Origin: Sphingopyxis sp. LC81
GTDB taxonomy: Bacteria > Pseudomonadota > Alphaproteobacteria > Sphingomonadales > Sphingomonadaceae
Direction of reading: 5' to 3'
NCBI RefSeq assembly: GCF_000756375.1
Contig: NZ_JNFD01000035.1
Span: 99,501-163,500, forward strand
DNA: 64,000 nt
The position numbers and the translations under genes were made by a program. The notes beneath the pieces are model-generated. The model ran no database searches and was not told where the DNA came from. It worked only from the letters and a program-made list of their open reading frames with translations. Within the stretch, counting starts at the first letter, position 1; every line of letters begins with the position of its first letter. This document shows positions 61,073 to 64,000 of the stretch, piece by piece.

Positions 61073-62085
61073 CCAGCTTTGCCTCCGTCCATGCCTTCGA
61101 GGCCGCGCTTGCCGATCTGCGCGAGCCAAATGTCGAAGCGGCAGCCGATGCGCAGGTACGGCAAGGCGAATTGACCAAACCCGCCGGATCGCTGGGGCGG
61201 CTCGAGGATCTGGCGATCTTTTTCGCCGGCTGGCAGGGCAAGGCGCGGCCGCAGATCGCCCGCGCGCGCGCCGCGATCTTCGCGGGCAACCATGGCGTCA
61301 CCGTCCACGGCGTCAGCGCCTTTCCGCCGAGCGTCACCGCACAGATGGTCGCCAATTTCGCGAACGGCGGCGCGGCGATCAACGCTTTGTCGGGCGCCGC
61401 CGGGCTGGAACTGACGGTCGTCGCGCTCGACCTCGACCGGCCGACCGCCGATTTCACCGTCGATGCCGCGATGAGCGAGGCCGAATGCCTCGATGCGCTG
61501 AACCGCGGCGCGGCGGTGGTCGACGCCGACCTCGACCTGATCGTCCTCGGCGAAATGGGGATCGGCAATTCGACCGCCGCCGCCGCACTCTGCGCACGCA
61601 GCTTCGCCGGCGGCGTGGCGGGATGGGTCGGCCCCGGCACCGGGGTCGACGGCCACGGCGTCGCGCGCAAGGTCGAGGTGATCGAGCGCGCGCTCGCCTT
61701 TCACATCGATGCACCGCGCTCGGCATTCGAGACGCTGCGCCGCGTCGGCGGACGCGAGATCGCGGCGATCGCGGGCGCGATCGTGCGCGCGCGGCAGCTC
61801 GGCGTACCGGTGCTGCTCGACGGCTTCATCTGCACCTCCGCCATCGCGCCGCTCGCGGCCGAGAATCCCGCGATCGCGGACCATATCATCGCGGGCCATT
61901 GCTCGGCCGAGCCGGGACATAAGCGTCTGCTCGACCTGCTCGGCCTCGCCCCGCTGCTGTCGCTGGGCATGCGGCTTGGCGAAGGCAGCGGCGCGGCGGT
62001 CGCGGCGAATATCATCCGCAGCGCGCTCGCGGCGCACGACCAAATGGCAACCTTTGCCGAAGCGCAGGTTTCGGCGTCGCTGTGA
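61069..62085 (+). CDS. cobT: nicotinate-nucleotide--dimethylbenzimidazole phosphoribosyltransferase
   Basis: 338 aa from ATG 61069 (overlap ATGA). TKPAGSLGRLEDLAIFFAGW and IFAGNHGVTVHGVSAFP at the N-terminus, GEMGIGNSTAAAALCA in the middle and GFICTSAIAPLA with the catalytic Glu region GHCSAEPGHKRLL at the end. It makes alpha-ribazole 5'-phosphate for the lower ligand of B12. Confidence 0.95.
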   Translation: MTSFASVHAFEAALADLREPNVEAAADAQVRQGELTKPAGSLGRLEDLAIFFAGWQGKARPQIARARAAIFAGNHGVTVHGVSAFPPSVTAQMVANFANGGAAINALSGAAGLELTVVALDLDRPTADFTVDAAMSEAECLDALNRGAAVVDADLDLIVLGEMGIGNSTAAAALCARSFAGGVAGWVGPGTGVDGHGVARKVEVIERALAFHIDAPRSAFETLRRVGGREIAAIAGAIVRARQLGVPVLLDGFICTSAIAPLAAENPAIADHIIAGHCSAEPGHKRLLDLLGLAPLLSLGMRLGEGSGAAVAANIIRSALAAHDQMATFAEAQVSASL

Positions 62086-62651
62086 CCGGCTTCGCGCTCC
62101 ATCTGCTGCGCCACGGCACGCCCGAAACGCCGGGTTTGCTGATGGGACGCACCGATGGCGCACCGACCGCCGAAGGCATCGCGGCTTGCGTGGCGCAAGC
62201 CGAAGACCTTGGCGTCGAACGCCTGATCGCAACGGACCTGCGGCGCAGCCGCGCGGCGGGCGAAGCGATTGGCACGGCCGCGGGCATACCGCTCGCCATC
62301 GATCCGCGCTGGCGCGAACTCGATTTCGGTGCATGGGACGGCAAACCGGCCAGCGCGGTCGATCGCGACGCGCTCGGCCGTTTCTGGGACGATCCCGACA
62401 CAAATCCACCGCCGGGCGGTGAGCGCTGGTCGGCGCTCGTCGCGCGCGTGTCGGCCGCCATCGCCGACCTCGCGCCCGTCCCGACGCTCGTCGTCACCCA
62501 CGGCGGCGCGATGCGCGCAGCGCTCCACCACCTGTGCGGGTTCGACCAGCGCCAGCTCTGGGCGTTCGATCTGCCTTATGCCGCGCTGCTCTCGCTCCGC
62601 CTGTGGCCGGGCGAGCCGGCCAGCGCCCAGATCGCAGGGCTCTACCCATGA
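62082..62651 (+). CDS. cobC: histidine phosphatase, probable alpha-ribazole phosphatase
   Basis: 189 aa from GTG 62082 (GTGA overlap). Phosphoglycerate-mutase-like: LHLLRHGTPETPG with the catalytic RHG, WRELDFGAWDGK, and VVTHGGAMRAAL with the second His. In this operon the likely job is dephosphorylating alpha-ribazole 5'-phosphate. The family is broad, so the assignment rests on context. Confidence 0.85.
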   Translation: MTGFALHLLRHGTPETPGLLMGRTDGAPTAEGIAACVAQAEDLGVERLIATDLRRSRAAGEAIGTAAGIPLAIDPRWRELDFGAWDGKPASAVDRDALGRFWDDPDTNPPPGGERWSALVARVSAAIADLAPVPTLVVTHGGAMRAALHHLCGFDQRQLWAFDLPYAALLSLRLWPGEPASAQIAGLYP

Positions 62652-63367
62652 AGGGACTGATCGTCGCGATCCAGTTCCTGACGCGCCTGCCGACGCCGCG
62701 CATCGCGGTGTCGAGCGACGAATTCGCGGCGTCGATGCGCTGGTTTCCGGCGGTCGGGCTGATCGTCGGCGCGCTCGTCGCCGGCGCGGGCTGGGCCGGC
62801 GCACGGATCGATCCGTGGACGGGCGCGCTCGCTGCACTGACCCTCTGGGTCGCGGTTACCGGCGCGCTGCACCTCGACGGGCTGGGCGACATTGCCGATG
62901 CGAGCGGTGCGGCGCACAAGGACCGCGAACGGCTTCTCGCCGTGCTTGGCGATCCGCATGTCGGCAGTTTCGCGGTCGTCGCCATCGCGCTGCAACTGAT
63001 CGCCAAACTCGTGCTGCTCCATGCATTGCTCGACCGCCAGATGTTCGCCGCGATTGTCCTGATCCCGTTCGCGGCGCGGATCGGACCGCTCGCCTGGTCG
63101 CGCGCGCTGCCCGATCTCCACGCGGGACTCGGCTCGCGTTTTCGGGGTGCCGTGCGGCCGATGGACTTCGTCATCTGGGGCGTGGCTCTCGCCGCCGCCG
63201 CGTGGGCATCGCCCTCGCTGCTCATCGCACCGATGATCTTCCTCATCTGGGGCGGGTGGCTGCTGCGCAAGATCGGTGGAATTTCGGGCGACGGCCACGG
63301 CGCGGGGATCGAAATTGGCGAAAGCCTGCTGCTCGCGGCGGCGCTGTTGCTGGCGCATTTTGCATGA
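62648..63367 (+). CDS. cobS: adenosylcobinamide-GDP ribazoletransferase
   Basis: 239 aa from ATG 62648 (ATGA overlap). Membrane protein with LIVAIQFLTRLPTPR at the start and the HLDGLGDIADA Asp-rich motif, about six transmembrane helices. Joins adenosylcobinamide-GDP and alpha-ribazole to give cobalamin. An integral membrane step of nucleotide-loop assembly. Confidence 0.95.
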   Translation: MKGLIVAIQFLTRLPTPRIAVSSDEFAASMRWFPAVGLIVGALVAGAGWAGARIDPWTGALAALTLWVAVTGALHLDGLGDIADASGAAHKDRERLLAVLGDPHVGSFAVVAIALQLIAKLVLLHALLDRQMFAAIVLIPFAARIGPLAWSRALPDLHAGLGSRFRGAVRPMDFVIWGVALAAAAWASPSLLIAPMIFLIWGGWLLRKIGGISGDGHGAGIEIGESLLLAAALLLAHFA

Positions 63368-64000
63368 GCGGTCCATGGACCTGGCACGGCGGCGGGCTCG
63401 AAGCCGCGAAGCGCGCGTTCGGGAATGGCGACTGGATCGATCTGTCGACCGGGATCAATCCGCACCCCTGGCCCGGCGCCGCCGCGATGGCGTTCGACTG
63501 GCAGCGCCTGCCCGACCCGGCCGCGCTTGCGGGGCTCGAAGCCGTTGCCGCTAGCTATTTCGGCGTCGACGCCAGCCATGTCTGCGCCGTGCCCGGAAGC
63601 GAGATCGGACTGCGCCTTGTCGGGACGCTGGTGGGCGGCCCCGCGCGGCATCTCGCGCCGAGCTATCGCACCCATGGCGAAATGGTCGCGGGAAGCGCGC
63701 CGATCGCCCCCGCAGCCGCACGCGGCCACGGCGGCACATTGATCCTCGCCAACCCCAACAATCCCGACGGCCGCGTGACCGGCGCCGCGGCGATGCAAGC
63801 GCTGCTGGACGGACGCGGACCCGGCGGCTGGCTGTTGGTCGACGAAGCCTTTGCCGACACCGATCCGGCCGCGAGTGTCGCGCCGCTGGTCGATGACGGG
63901 AAAAGGCTGATCGTCTTTCGCTCCTTCGGCAAATTCTTCGGCCTCGCGGGCGTGCGGCTCGGCTTCGTCGTCGCGCCGCAAGCCATCGTCGCGGCGCTGC
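63364..64000 (+). CDS. cobD: threonine-phosphate decarboxylase-like aminotransferase (partial)
   Basis: Starts ATG 63364 (overlapping cobS) and runs off the window; about 212 codons are seen. Fold-type I PLP enzyme of the CobD/HisC type: WIDLSTGINPHPWPG, ANPNNPDGRVTG, LLVDEAFAD, and RSFGKFFGLAGVRLGF with the PLP Lys in SFGKFF. Makes aminopropanol phosphate for the B12 nucleotide loop. Alphaproteobacterial genes of this kind are also named cobC. Confidence 0.9.
   Translation, partial: MSGPWTWHGGGLEAAKRAFGNGDWIDLSTGINPHPWPGAAAMAFDWQRLPDPAALAGLEAVAASYFGVDASHVCAVPGSEIGLRLVGTLVGGPARHLAPSYRTHGEMVAGSAPIAPAAARGHGGTLILANPNNPDGRVTGAAAMQALLDGRGPGGWLLVDEAFADTDPAASVAPLVDDGKRLIVFRSFGKFFGLAGVRLGFVVAPQAIVAAL

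Overview
The window is high-GC chromosomal DNA that reads as an alphaproteobacterium of the order Sphingomonadales; a Sphingopyxis-like organism is my best guess. The inference rests on the gene neighbourhoods (DUF721-DsbA-DsbA-smc; rpmH-rnpA-yidD-yidC-engB), a plant-type glutamate-cysteine ligase, GTG/TTG starts, large TonB receptors and repeated intergenic palindromes with a CCGGACTTGATCCGG core. Almost all of it is coding. I see no rRNA, tRNA, CRISPR array, prophage or transposase gene.

Layout. 1-5.8 kb: DciA-like protein, two DsbA-type thioredoxin proteins and smc. 5.8-9.6 kb (minus): ubiA and three Tad-type envelope genes (two TadE-like, one vWA/TadG-like) joined by start/stop overlaps. 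9.8-20.5 kb: rsmE, a secreted P-domain/DUF11 protein, gshA, a TonB receptor, a membrane methyltransferase, and an M23 peptidase whose end overlaps a bactofilin gene. 20.5-24.1 kb (minus): a membrane GGEEF protein, DUF1905 and a ComM/YifB ATPase.

24.3-34.9 kb: an 18-gene same-strand run headed by a TetR regulator whose near-perfect operator fills the spacer of its own promoter. It holds six VOC domains in five proteins, four glutathione transferases, a GFA protein, DUF899, a fused double DUF1428, DUF4287, a DUF6958-like protein, a DoxX-like and another membrane protein, and an exported alpha/beta hydrolase. It looks like one long glutathione/small-molecule detoxification transcript.

35-57.5 kb: mostly housekeeping. 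It contains rpmH-rnpA-yidD-yidC-engB, dapE, mltA, a Tim44-like protein, secB-murJ-trpS, nth-dapB, cobB, tadA, rpmB, ppx-rlmE and an S41 peptidase.

57.5-64 kb: a cobalamin riboswitch controls a tightly overlapping B12 operon: btuB-type receptor, an unknown membrane protein, DUF1636, cobT, cobC, cobS, and an aminotransferase cut by the window edge. The aptamer is interrupted between its first hairpin and the conserved GGGAA segment by a 267-bp element with perfect 32-bp terminal inverted repeats and nested hairpins, flanked by CA on both sides. Removing the element and one CA restores a canonical-looking aptamer. This is the most unusual structure in the window.
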